Shown here piece after piece: positions 57,336 to 64,000 of a stretch of DNA of 64,000 nucleotides (positions are counted from its first letter, which is position 1; every line of letters begins with the position of its first letter). This stretch comes from Psychrobacter sp. Pi2-1 (GTDB lineage Bacteria; Pseudomonadota; Gammaproteobacteria; Pseudomonadales; Moraxellaceae): positions 62,001 through 126,000 of the forward strand of contig NZ_CAJHBO010000003.1 of the NCBI RefSeq assembly GCF_904846645.1. Reading direction: 5' to 3'. Under the pieces are notes generated by a model. The model worked only from the letters and a program-made list of their open reading frames with translations, did no database searches and was not told the DNA's origin. A program made the position numbers and the translations under genes.

Positions 57336-57866
57336 ATGAGTAAGCCTGCTGCACAATTTACACCGCTTAATATTGCTGTATTGACCGTTTCTGATAGCCG
57401 TACGCTGGCAGAAGATACATCAGGTCAGTACTTAGTAGATAGCTTGACTGAAGCAGGGCATCATTTGGCAGATCGCCAACTAATCACCGACGATATTTAC
57501 CAGATTCGCGCAGTCATCAGTGGTTGGATTGCTAGTCCAGACGTTCATGCGGTTATTACAACTGGCGGCACAGGGTTTTTCATCAGAGATAGCATGCCAG
57601 AAGCTGTGAGTGTACTGTTTGATAAATCAATCGATGGTTTCGGTGAAATGTTCCGTTTAATCTCAAAAGATGGGATCGGTATGTCTACTGTACAATCGCG
57701 AGCAGTTGCTGGCATGGCCAATGGTACGGGTATATTTTGTCTACCAGGTTCTTCTGGTGCTTGCCGTACGGGTTGGGAAAATATCTTAAAAGATCAGTTT
57801 GACAGTCGTACTCGTCCGTGCAATTTTGTACCGCATTTTTTGGCACAAAACCCCAGCCATGATTGA
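57336..57866 (+). CDS. moaB: Molybdenum cofactor biosynthesis protein MoaB
   Basis: MogA-fold protein that adenylylates molybdopterin, or a paralogue of that enzyme; since no mogA is seen in the block, this is the likely adenylyltransferase. The 176-residue product shows NIAVLTVSDSRTLAEDTSGQ, VHAVITTGGTGFFIRDSMPE with the substrate-binding TTGGTG loop, LFDKSIDGFGEMFRLISKDG, TVQSRAVAGMANGTGIFCLP and GSSGACRTGWENILKDQF. AAAGGA lies six bases before the ATG. It is 18 bases from mobA, so the two are co-transcribed. Confidence 0.94.
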   Translation: MSKPAAQFTPLNIAVLTVSDSRTLAEDTSGQYLVDSLTEAGHHLADRQLITDDIYQIRAVISGWIASPDVHAVITTGGTGFFIRDSMPEAVSVLFDKSIDGFGEMFRLISKDGIGMSTVQSRAVAGMANGTGIFCLPGSSGACRTGWENILKDQFDSRTRPCNFVPHFLAQNPSHD

Positions 57867-57884
57867 GTTATAAATAATTGAGCT

Positions 57885-58631
57885 ATGAGTGATATACAGT
57901 CAAGTCCGACAGGTAATGGCATAGTGACAGATTGCTCAAATAATCTGGATGTTTTGGCAGGCATGGTTATCTTGGCAGGCGGTGCATCTAGACGTATGGG
58001 AACGGCTAAGGCTATGTTGACGCTACCGTCAGGCGAGCAGCTGTTAGATTATCATGTTCGCCATGCGAGTAAGTTACAGGTTCCTATATTGGTTGCAGAT
58101 AACGGTCGCGGCTTTCAGACTGGTTTAGATGTCCATTCAGAAAAACCTAATGCGCCTGTTATTCACATTGCTGATTATGGTGTTGATATTGACTCTAGTG
58201 AGCATGATGAGCAGGTCAAAACGGGCGGTGCTTTGGTCGCTATTGAATCAGCCTTACAAACATTGATCAGCTTGAAAGATACAGGCGTATCAAAAAACGT
58301 ACAAGCATCGTGGTTACTGGTTATTAGCTGTGATAGCTTAATACCAGCAACTGACCTGTGGCAGAAATTGCAATGTGAAATAAGCCTTACTGCCGATAAA
58401 AAAGTAATTTGCTTGAAAGATGACAGTCACCTATATCCATTGTTAGGGCTGTATCAGCTAAGTATCGAGCGTGATTTGAAAAACTATATAGATAGCGGAC
58501 AGCGTAGAGTAATGCAGTTTATTCAGCCATTAGTGCAAGCTGTACCATTTAGCAAAGAGTGGCAAAATTTGACCAACTTTAATACGCCTGAAGAGTTTAA
58601 ACGGGCATGTGCTGCTCTACCAAAAAAATAA
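57885..58631 (+). CDS. mobA: Molybdenum cofactor guanylyltransferase MobA
   Basis: Adds GMP to molybdopterin to make the guanine dinucleotide cofactor used by DMSO-reductase-family enzymes such as nitrate reductase. The 248-residue protein has a 25-residue N-terminal extension, then the nucleotidyltransferase signature GMVILAGGASRRMGTAKAML. WLLVISCDSLIPATDLWQKL contains the metal-binding Asp of the family (CDSLIP), and HLYPLLGLYQLSIERDLKNY and RRVMQFIQPL mark the C-terminal part. It is about 50 residues longer than E. coli MobA, partly from an insert near residues 85-115. It lies 18 bases after moaB and 27 before moaC. Confidence 0.9.
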   Translation: MSDIQSSPTGNGIVTDCSNNLDVLAGMVILAGGASRRMGTAKAMLTLPSGEQLLDYHVRHASKLQVPILVADNGRGFQTGLDVHSEKPNAPVIHIADYGVDIDSSEHDEQVKTGGALVAIESALQTLISLKDTGVSKNVQASWLLVISCDSLIPATDLWQKLQCEISLTADKKVICLKDDSHLYPLLGLYQLSIERDLKNYIDSGQRRVMQFIQPLVQAVPFSKEWQNLTNFNTPEEFKRACAALPKK

Positions 58632-58658
58632 AAATATCAAATAAGAAAGGTTATATAA

Positions 58659-59165
58659 ATGAGTGACAGCGTTCAGATAAATCAGCAATCTACTTTATCT
58701 CACTTAGACAGTGATGGTGATATTACCATGGTCGATGTCAGTGGTAAGACAGCAACGACGCGAGAAGCCAATGCCACTGGTCAGGTACGCTTTCCCAGTG
58801 AGATTTATGCGCAGATTAAAGCGGCTGATGGTATGACCAAAAAAGGCAGCATCACGCAAACAGCTCATATCGCTGGTATCATGGCGGCCAAACGCACTCA
58901 TGATCTGATACCGCTCTGTCATCCACTACCGCTAGATAAGATAGGCTTAAGCTTTGAATACAACGACGCGCTCAGCAGCCTCACGGTCAGTGCGGTAGTC
59001 AAGGTCACACATAAGACAGGGGTTGAGATGGAAGCGCTAACAGCGGTCAGCGTTGCCTGCTTAACTATCTATGATATGACCAAAGCACTATCGCATGATA
59101 TCGTTATAGATGATATTCATTTGGTCAAAAAGACAGGTGGCAAGTCAGACTATAGTCATGCTTAA
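58659..59165 (+). CDS. moaC: Cyclic pyranopterin monophosphate synthase MoaC
   Basis: Second half of the GTP to cyclic pyranopterin conversion started by MoaA. At 168 residues it has the usual length. Family stretches are MVDVSGKTATTREANATGQV, KKGSITQTAHIAGIMAAKRT, DLIPLCHPLPLDKIGLSFEY and KTGVEMEALTAVSVACLTIY with YDMTKALSHDIVI following. The catalytic Lys and the CHPLPL loop are present. AAAGG lies 10 bases before the ATG. Operon position is between mobA and moaD. Confidence 0.96.
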   Translation: MSDSVQINQQSTLSHLDSDGDITMVDVSGKTATTREANATGQVRFPSEIYAQIKAADGMTKKGSITQTAHIAGIMAAKRTHDLIPLCHPLPLDKIGLSFEYNDALSSLTVSAVVKVTHKTGVEMEALTAVSVACLTIYDMTKALSHDIVIDDIHLVKKTGGKSDYSHA

Positions 59166-59258
59166 AGTGACAATATTGCAAAGTGCGTCATCAATTAATT
59201 AATCAATAACAATGTGCTAAGTGTCAAGCAAGGAAGCTTGCGCAAGAGGGAGAGGTTT

Positions 59259-59540
59259 ATGAGTGCTATCGATATGACAACTAATATCGAATCAACGATG
59301 AATATTAATGTCATGTATTTTGCCAGTTTGGCTGACGAGGCTAAATGTCAGCAAGAGACAGTAAACGTACAGCAGGATACGTCATTGACTGAACTATACG
59401 AACAACTTAGTCAAAAGCATCGCTTTAGCCGTCCGCAGTCAGAGCTACGCGTTGCAGTAAATGACTACTTTGCTAAATGGACTGACCAGATAAATGATGG
59501 TGATAGCGTGGTGTTCATTACGCCAGTCGCTGGTGGTTAG
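59259..59540 (+). CDS. moaD: Molybdopterin synthase sulfur carrier subunit MoaD
   Basis: Ubiquitin-like small subunit of molybdopterin synthase. Its C-terminal Gly-Gly (ITPVAGG) is adenylylated and thiocarboxylated before passing sulfur to cyclic pyranopterin. From the ATG at 59259, preceded by GGGAGAGG, the product has 93 residues; a later ATG at 59298 would give 80, the usual length, and the frame is also open upstream to 59214. The core INVMYFASLADEAKCQQETV and SELRVAVNDYFAKWTDQIND is typical. The MoeB-type activating enzyme is not in the window. moaE follows after 77 bases. Confidence 0.9.
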   Translation: MSAIDMTTNIESTMNINVMYFASLADEAKCQQETVNVQQDTSLTELYEQLSQKHRFSRPQSELRVAVNDYFAKWTDQINDGDSVVFITPVAGG

Positions 59541-59617
59541 ACAAGCATTTACTAGTGTCCATTTTATCAGTGGCTATTCAGTGGTTACAAAGAAAAAATA
59601 ATAAATAGAGAAGAAAA

Positions 59618-60109
59618 ATGACCGACAACGTCCACGATCATTCAATGAGTATCAAACGTAGTGCTGACGAGGCTTACCTTATCGCTGAGCGTGATGGTTT
59701 TGCGCTACTAGATATTGCTATAGATGAAGATAGACTAAAAAGTACGCTAGATAATGACAGCTGCGGTGCGTTTGTTTGTTTTGAAGGGCGAGTGCGTAAT
59801 CATAATAACGCTACGAGCGTTGATCGCCTTACCTATTATGGTTATGAAGATTTGGCCATCAATCAAGGTCGCGCCATTATAGAAGAAGCCAAAAAGCGTT
59901 TTGAAATTACGCATGCTATTGCGATACATCGTATCGGTGCGTTAGAGATTGGTGATGTGGCTGTGTGGGTTGGGGTAGTGTCAGCGCACCGTTATCCAGC
60001 ATTTGATGCGTGTCGCTGGATATTAGATACCATCAAAGCAGACATTCCTGTGTGGAAGCAAGAATACTACGAAGACGCCTCGTCTAAATGGCTCAGTAAT
60101 AATGGTTAA
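59618..60109 (+). CDS. moaE: Molybdopterin synthase catalytic subunit MoaE
   Basis: Large subunit of molybdopterin synthase; forms a heterotetramer with MoaD. The 163-residue protein contains CGAFVCFEGRVRNHNNATSV, LTYYGYEDLAINQGRAIIEE, AIHRIGALEIGDVAVWVGVV, SAHRYPAFDACRWILDTIKA and DIPVWKQEYYED, which holds the conserved lysines of the active site (Lys in DTIKADIP and in VWKQE). It is slightly longer at the N-terminus than E. coli MoaE (150). The end overlaps modA by eight bases, which couples cofactor synthesis to molybdate uptake in translation. Confidence 0.94.
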   Translation: MTDNVHDHSMSIKRSADEAYLIAERDGFALLDIAIDEDRLKSTLDNDSCGAFVCFEGRVRNHNNATSVDRLTYYGYEDLAINQGRAIIEEAKKRFEITHAIAIHRIGALEIGDVAVWVGVVSAHRYPAFDACRWILDTIKADIPVWKQEYYEDASSKWLSNNG

Positions 60110-60971
60110 GTCATTAGTTACTGTCTGTGTATCTGCTTGTCTGCTATTGTCACTAAGTGCTTGTACGCAAGACAAAGACGCTAATACGACGCTTACTGAT
60201 ACTACTGAGCAATCTCATACATTGCGTATTGCTGCGGCTGCTAACTTATCTGATGTACTCCCTCATATCATTGATAGCTATCAGGCTGATAATAGCTCAT
60301 CTGCCCAAAATATTTCAGGTATCTCAGATATTGAAGTTACTTATGCCTCTTCTGGCAAGTTATATGCGCAAATCAAAGCAGGGGCACCGTATGATATATT
60401 CTTGTCTGCCAATCAAGATTTCCCTGCTAAATTGGCTGATGAAAATTCAGCTAGTGTTATTAACGAAGATAATAAACTAACTAAGCCTTTTACGTATACT
60501 AGAGGTCAATTAGCGCTCTATAGTGTCACCAAACCTTTAAACGATTTTACGCCAACATCGCTGGATGATGTGTTTACCAGTGCTGACTTTACTCAGGACA
60601 CCAAGGTAGCTATCGCTAACTCTGAGCTTGCTCCTTATGGTGCCTCTGCAAAAGCCTATCTGCAATCACAAAATATGTACGGTAAGTTAAATGCTCAAAA
60701 AAGTTTGATACAGTCAGAGAATATCGGTCAGGCATTTCAATATGCGCATACGGGTAGTGTGGACTATGGTTTTGTAGCACAGTCTCAGCTTGTTGCGATT
60801 AAAGCCAAGCCTGAGCAGTTTATTGCTTTGCTGCCAGCGTCTTATCCAGCTATCTTACAAGATGGCATAATTATCAATAACACCGCCCCAGCAGCAAAAT
60901 TCACCGATTACCTGCGCTCAAAAGCAGGGCAGCAGCACTTCTTACAAGCAGGCTATCTGGCCGTCCAGTAA
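60102..60971 (+). CDS. modA: Molybdate ABC transporter substrate-binding lipoprotein ModA
   Basis: Periplasmic molybdate (and tungstate) receptor. The 289-residue precursor has a lipobox SLSAC with Cys21, so it is membrane-anchored rather than free. The mature part shows LRIAAAANLSDVLPHIIDSY, VTYASSGKLYAQIKAGAPYD and IFLSANQDFPAKLADE, then the typical hinge and second lobe (KVAIANSELAPYGASAKAYL, SENIGQAFQYAHTGSVDYGF) and VAQSQLV. The serines of AANLSD and ASSGKL are oxyanion ligands in the family. The start overlaps moaE by eight bases; modB begins 46 bases later. Confidence 0.93.
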   Translation: MVKSLVTVCVSACLLLSLSACTQDKDANTTLTDTTEQSHTLRIAAAANLSDVLPHIIDSYQADNSSSAQNISGISDIEVTYASSGKLYAQIKAGAPYDIFLSANQDFPAKLADENSASVINEDNKLTKPFTYTRGQLALYSVTKPLNDFTPTSLDDVFTSADFTQDTKVAIANSELAPYGASAKAYLQSQNMYGKLNAQKSLIQSENIGQAFQYAHTGSVDYGFVAQSQLVAIKAKPEQFIALLPASYPAILQDGIIINNTAPAAKFTDYLRSKAGQQHFLQAGYLAVQ

Positions 60972-61017
60972 TACGTTAGACTAAACCCTCTCATCATAGA
61001 ACGAGCAGTGACATTAT

Positions 61018-61719
61018 ATGATCGACCAGTCTCTTATGTCAGACATGCTCAGTCCATTTTGGGTGAGCATCAAGCTCGCTTGCGTAACTACCTTATGCTT
61101 ATTGCTATTTGCAACGCCTATCGCTTACTGGTTGGCTAAGCCGAGCCGTATAAAAGCAATAGGACGTCTTAAGGTACTGCTCATGGGCATCATTGCGATG
61201 CCTCTGGTACTACCACCTACCGTGATTGGATTTTATCTACTGTTACTGCTCAGTCCTAGTGTGGGTATCGGTAAATGGTTGAACGAACATAATATTAGCC
61301 CGCTGATTTTTACCTTTAAAGGTCTGGTCATTGGTTCCATTATTTACTCGTTACCTTTTTATATACAGCCTGTCTATGCACAGTTTTTGCGTATTCCGCA
61401 AAGTGTCACGGAAGTCGCTCATCTTTTAGAACCAAGTCGTATGCGGCGTTTTATGAAAGTGGCTTTACCGCAAGCGCGGGTAGGTATTATTTTGGGTAGT
61501 TTGGTAAGCTTTGCTCATACCATTGGAGAGTTTGGGGTTGTACTGATGATAGGCGGCAGCATCTCAGGCGAAACTAAAGTAGTATCGATTGCTATATATG
61601 AGCAGGTAGAAGCGCTCAACTATGAGGCGGCGCATATGATGTCTGGTATTCTGATTATTATGGGTGTAGTGATGGTAGCGTTGATTGCTAGCGTAAGCCG
61701 AATAAGTCAGCGTCCATAG
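61018..61719 (+). CDS. modB: Molybdate ABC transporter permease ModB
   Basis: Inner-membrane channel subunit of the molybdate importer. The 233-residue protein has about five or six hydrophobic segments. Family motifs include SIKLACVTTLCLLLFATPIA, GIIAMPLVLPPTVIGFYLLL, GSIIYSLPFYIQPVYAQFLR and, at the ATPase-coupling loop, VTEVAHLLEPSRMRRFMKVA (EAA loop) followed by LPQARVGIILG; HTIGEFGVVLMIGGSISGET is diagnostic of ModB. The usual Gly of the EAA loop is replaced (LEPS). Normally modC follows and encodes the ATPase; here only the tRNA genes come next. Confidence 0.93.
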   Translation: MIDQSLMSDMLSPFWVSIKLACVTTLCLLLFATPIAYWLAKPSRIKAIGRLKVLLMGIIAMPLVLPPTVIGFYLLLLLSPSVGIGKWLNEHNISPLIFTFKGLVIGSIIYSLPFYIQPVYAQFLRIPQSVTEVAHLLEPSRMRRFMKVALPQARVGIILGSLVSFAHTIGEFGVVLMIGGSISGETKVVSIAIYEQVEALNYEAAHMMSGILIIMGVVMVALIASVSRISQRP

Positions 61720-61803
61720 CACTGAAATATTTGTATGCGAGTTAAGACGTGTTAGATAGCGCAGTAGCTATATAAACAATGTCCAAGCAGAATATACAGA
61801 CAC

Positions 61804-61834
61804 AAAAAAACCTCAAACAATCTAATGCTTGAGG
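61804..61834 (-). terminator. Intrinsic terminator of the tRNA transcript
   Basis: On the minus strand a stem of CCTCAA with TTGAGG (9 bp with one mismatch if extended) is followed by seven T. It lies about 45 bases after tRNA-Asp, matching the leftward tRNA unit. Confidence 0.8.
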
Positions 61835-61876
61835 CGAAACTTGCTTAAACTCAAAGGTTTAAATTCGTTTTAAATA

Positions 61877-61953
61877 TGGCGCAGCGGACGGGACTCGAAC
61901 CCGCGACCCCCGGCGTGACAGGCCGGTATTCTAACCAACTGAACTACCGCTGC
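61877..61953 (-). tRNA. tRNA-Asp (anticodon GTC)
   Basis: 77 bases with encoded CCA. The acceptor stem is GCAGCGG/CCGCTGC, the D arm has the usual AGTTGGTTAGA, the anticodon loop reads CTGTCAC with GTC, and the T arm contains GGTTCGAGTCC. It lies 37 bases after tRNA-Val on the same strand, so the two are co-transcribed. Confidence 0.97.
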
Positions 61954-61990
61954 TTAGGTCTCTTAGCTTGTTTAGCCACTTGCTAAGAAG

Positions 61991-62066
61991 TGGTGGGTGA
62001 TGACGGATTCGAACCGCCGACATTCTGCGTGTAAGGCAGACGCTCTACCAACTGAGCTAATCACCC
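61991..62066 (-). tRNA. tRNA-Val (anticodon TAC)
   Basis: 76 bases with encoded CCA. The acceptor stem is GGGTGAT/GTCACCC-type (GGGTGAT with ATCACCC), the anticodon loop reads CTTACAC with TAC, and the T arm has GGTTCGAATCC. The sequence is close to E. coli tRNA-Val(UAC). Confidence 0.97.
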
Positions 62067-62489
62067 TGAGCGAGGAGCAAACGAAGCACTGCTTCGTCCG
62101 AGCGCAAGAGAATTTACATTTTCGTAAATTCTAGAAGCTCAGTACCCAATATAAGGTATAACTTCTACTACAAGAGAAATTCTTTAAATAGAATTTCTGT
62201 ATTGCTTCATTAACATTAGCTGTCACACTCAATGTTAACTTAATCAGCTGGGCTTATCTAAGTAAGTCCCCTTGCTGTGGGTGTGTATTATATAGATTTA
62301 CAGTTGGGTGTCAAATATTATTTTAATATTTTTAGAAAATAATTATAAATCGGACTTGTAATCTATCAGAAACAGCACTCAAAGCTATGTATTATATAGC
62401 ATTTCTAAAAATACACTTATTATCATTATTTGTTGTTTAGAGGTGAAAAGCTACTATACTATGGATGCTTTATTCGTTGAAAACGGTTG
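62067..62489. other. tRNA leader and divergent promoter region before cls
   Basis: 423 bases between the leftward tRNA genes and rightward cls. It holds the tRNA promoter (62287-62314), a leader of about 210 bases with two hairpins (62109-62132: AGAATTTAC/GTAAATTCT; 62175-62198: AGAAATTCT/AGAATTTCT), and an AT-rich segment that should contain the cls promoter. Confidence 0.6.
62287..62314 (-). promoter_or_regulatory. Consensus sigma-70 promoter of the tRNA unit
   Basis: On the minus strand, TTGACA (62314-62309), a 16-base spacer and TATAAT (62292-62287). Both hexamers match the consensus exactly. It drives leftward transcription of tRNA-Val and tRNA-Asp with a leader of about 210 bases. Confidence 0.85.
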
Positions 62490-64000
62490 ATGGAGGCCAA
62501 TATAAACACTTTTACTATTAAAGATACTTTTACTAGCTGGACCTGGGGAGACTTAGCGGGTCTAGGTCTGGTGCTGCATATTGTACTTATGATAGTAATG
62601 ACGCTGCGAGTGGTTTCTGTGCAGCGCAATATTGGTGTGTCTATTGCTTGGGTTGCGGTGCTTTATACGTTACCAGTATTTGGTTTTGTGGCTTACATTC
62701 TGCTCGGTGAGCCGATGATTGGACGGCGCTATCGTGAACGCGTGGATCAAGCCAGCATCTTGATGAACGATATGGCAAGGCGTGAGCATCTGATTTTTGA
62801 TAAAGGGCAGGACTTATTACCAGCCAACTACCGCGGTGTTAGCCAAATAGGAACGCGCTGGACAGGGTTTGGTGTATTTCCCAATCATCAAATGCAGCTG
62901 TTGACCGATCCTGCTTCTATCTTTCAGCGTTTGATTGAAGATATTCATGCCGCCCAGCGTATAGTTCTCATGGAGTTTTATATTGTCTATCCAAAAGGAC
63001 AGGTGCTAGAAGTCATAGAGGCGCTGTCTGTAGCGGCTCAGCGCGGCGTAGAGTGTCATATATTGGCTGATAGTGTGGGCAGCTTTAGCTTTATTAATAG
63101 CAGTGTGCACCGTAAATTAGAAAAAGCAGGCGTTTATGTCCATCAGTCATTGCCAGTGGGGTTATTTAAGACACTATTCAAACGCTCTGATTTGCGCAAT
63201 CATCGTAAAATGGTGGTTATCGATGAACATATCGGCTATATCGGCAGCTTCAACTTGGTTGATCCAAGGTTTTTTAAGCAAAATAAAAACGTTGGTCAAT
63301 GGATTGATGTGGCACTACGAACGACTAGCCAGCACTCGATTAGTATTAATACAGCGATGGCTAAGGTGATTGTTACCGATATCGGTGCTGAAAGTAATGA
63401 CAATCTTGCTGAACTGCATCAACGGGTTAATAACTACACTCGTAAGTTATATGTGATGCATCCGACCATCAATGATTTAAATAGCCGAGTGAAGGTGTTG
63501 GCGGATACGGTTGATGATCATGAGCAGCCAGATGTAGGTGCCACTTCGATTGTCGTACCAAAGATGCCTGTCGTGGACAAAGTCTTGGCGCAGCTAATAC
63601 CTTCAGCACCGCAGCTAACGGCTCATGTGATTTACAATACGTTAGTTACCGTGATTCATCGTGCCAATAAGCGCATCCGTATTACCACGCCTTATTTTGT
63701 CCCTGATGAATCCCTATCAGGCGCGCTGACGATAGCAGCTAAGCGCGGCGTTGATGTGACGATTATCGTTCCTGAAAAGGTTGATTCATTTCTGGTACAA
63801 CATGCTTCTCAAGCTTATTATCAAGAGTTGTTGGATGCTGGGGTAGTGATTGCCTTGTTTAGAGGTGGTTTGCTACACGCAAAAACAGTGGTTATCGATG
63901 ATGATTACTGTTTATTTGGCACCGTCAATATTGATATGCGCAGCTTTTACTTAAATATGGAAGTCAGTTTGGCGATTTATACGCCAGAAATGGTTGCCCA
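62490..64000 (+). CDS. cls: Cardiolipin synthase (phospholipase D family), 3' end outside window
   Basis: Condenses two phosphatidylglycerol molecules (or a related pair) into cardiolipin at the inner membrane. About 503 residues are visible and the frame is still open at 64000. The N-terminus has two membrane segments (LGLVLHIVLMIVMTLRVV and SIAWVAVLYTLPVFGFVAYI, about 27-44 and 53-73), typical of ClsA-type enzymes, with LLGEPMIGRRYRER next. Two phospholipase D motifs are present: NHRKMVVIDEHIGYIGSFN and HAKTVVIDDDYCLFGTVNID, each with the H-x-K-x4-D signature. The ATG at 62490 lacks a strong ribosome binding site. It is divergent from the tRNA genes. Confidence 0.94.
   Translation, partial: MEANINTFTIKDTFTSWTWGDLAGLGLVLHIVLMIVMTLRVVSVQRNIGVSIAWVAVLYTLPVFGFVAYILLGEPMIGRRYRERVDQASILMNDMARREHLIFDKGQDLLPANYRGVSQIGTRWTGFGVFPNHQMQLLTDPASIFQRLIEDIHAAQRIVLMEFYIVYPKGQVLEVIEALSVAAQRGVECHILADSVGSFSFINSSVHRKLEKAGVYVHQSLPVGLFKTLFKRSDLRNHRKMVVIDEHIGYIGSFNLVDPRFFKQNKNVGQWIDVALRTTSQHSISINTAMAKVIVTDIGAESNDNLAELHQRVNNYTRKLYVMHPTINDLNSRVKVLADTVDDHEQPDVGATSIVVPKMPVVDKVLAQLIPSAPQLTAHVIYNTLVTVIHRANKRIRITTPYFVPDESLSGALTIAAKRGVDVTIIVPEKVDSFLVQHASQAYYQELLDAGVVIALFRGGLLHAKTVVIDDDYCLFGTVNIDMRSFYLNMEVSLAIYTPEMVA

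Noticed and set aside
63136..63369. Open frame of 77 codons inside the cls gene
   Set aside because: It lies in another frame of cls, whose frame carries the HKD motifs.

Overview
The window looks like a chromosomal segment of a gammaproteobacterium of the family Moraxellaceae, most likely Psychrobacter. The basis is gene content and order (a nadA-nadB / NadQ-type regulator / nadC locus, hisZ next to purA, and the run rlmN-pilF-rodZ-ispG-hisS-yfgM-bamB-der), the fairly AT-rich composition, and the protein sequences themselves. That genus assignment is inference. No phage, insertion sequence or CRISPR array was seen. The window cuts nadB at its left edge and a cardiolipin synthase gene at its right edge.

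Layout. (1) 1-4756: de novo NAD synthesis. nadA and nadB run leftward, a NadQ/NrtR-type regulator runs rightward, then nadC. Two near-identical 27-bp palindromes, one upstream of nadA and one upstream of nadC, overlap candidate promoters and are the likely operators. (2) 5059-9886: a MarC-family membrane protein, an ArgO/LysE-type exporter, three tandem small genes (6601-8802) whose products share one unnamed helical domain, and rluB on the opposite strand. (3) 10470-28094: a Wzx/Wzy-type surface polysaccharide cluster. It holds a Wza-like export lipoprotein, a Wzc-like tyrosine kinase, a PglF/WbpM-type dehydratase, a flippase, five glycosyltransferases, a QueC-like PP-loop protein, a pyruvyltransferase, an EpsG-type polymerase, a PglC-type initiating transferase and a DegT-type aminotransferase. 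(4) 28373-31655: folD, psiE, corA and a DUF2237 gene.

(5) 32144-46127: housekeeping genes: hisZ, purA, ndk, rlmN, pilF/pilW, rodZ, ispG, hisS, yfgM, bamB and der. (6) 46355-54261: envelope functions: an orphan sensor kinase with a degenerate receiver-like tail, a DacC/PBP5-type carboxypeptidase, a small exported protein of unknown function, surE, an NlpD-like LysM/M23 lipoprotein and an MltB-type transglycosylase. (7) 54668-61719: molybdenum cofactor synthesis and molybdate uptake (moeA, moaA, moaB, mobA, moaC, moaD, moaE, modA, modB) with no modC visible. (8) 61877-64000: leftward tRNA-Val and tRNA-Asp genes with a strong promoter and a terminator, then the 5' part of a cls gene.

The items most worth a second look are the three-gene paralogous family at 6601-8802 (one member carries a perfect EF-hand loop), the QueC-like PP-loop protein inside the polysaccharide operon, the paired NAD operators, the lack of modC beside modAB, and the pseudo-receiver on the orphan kinase.
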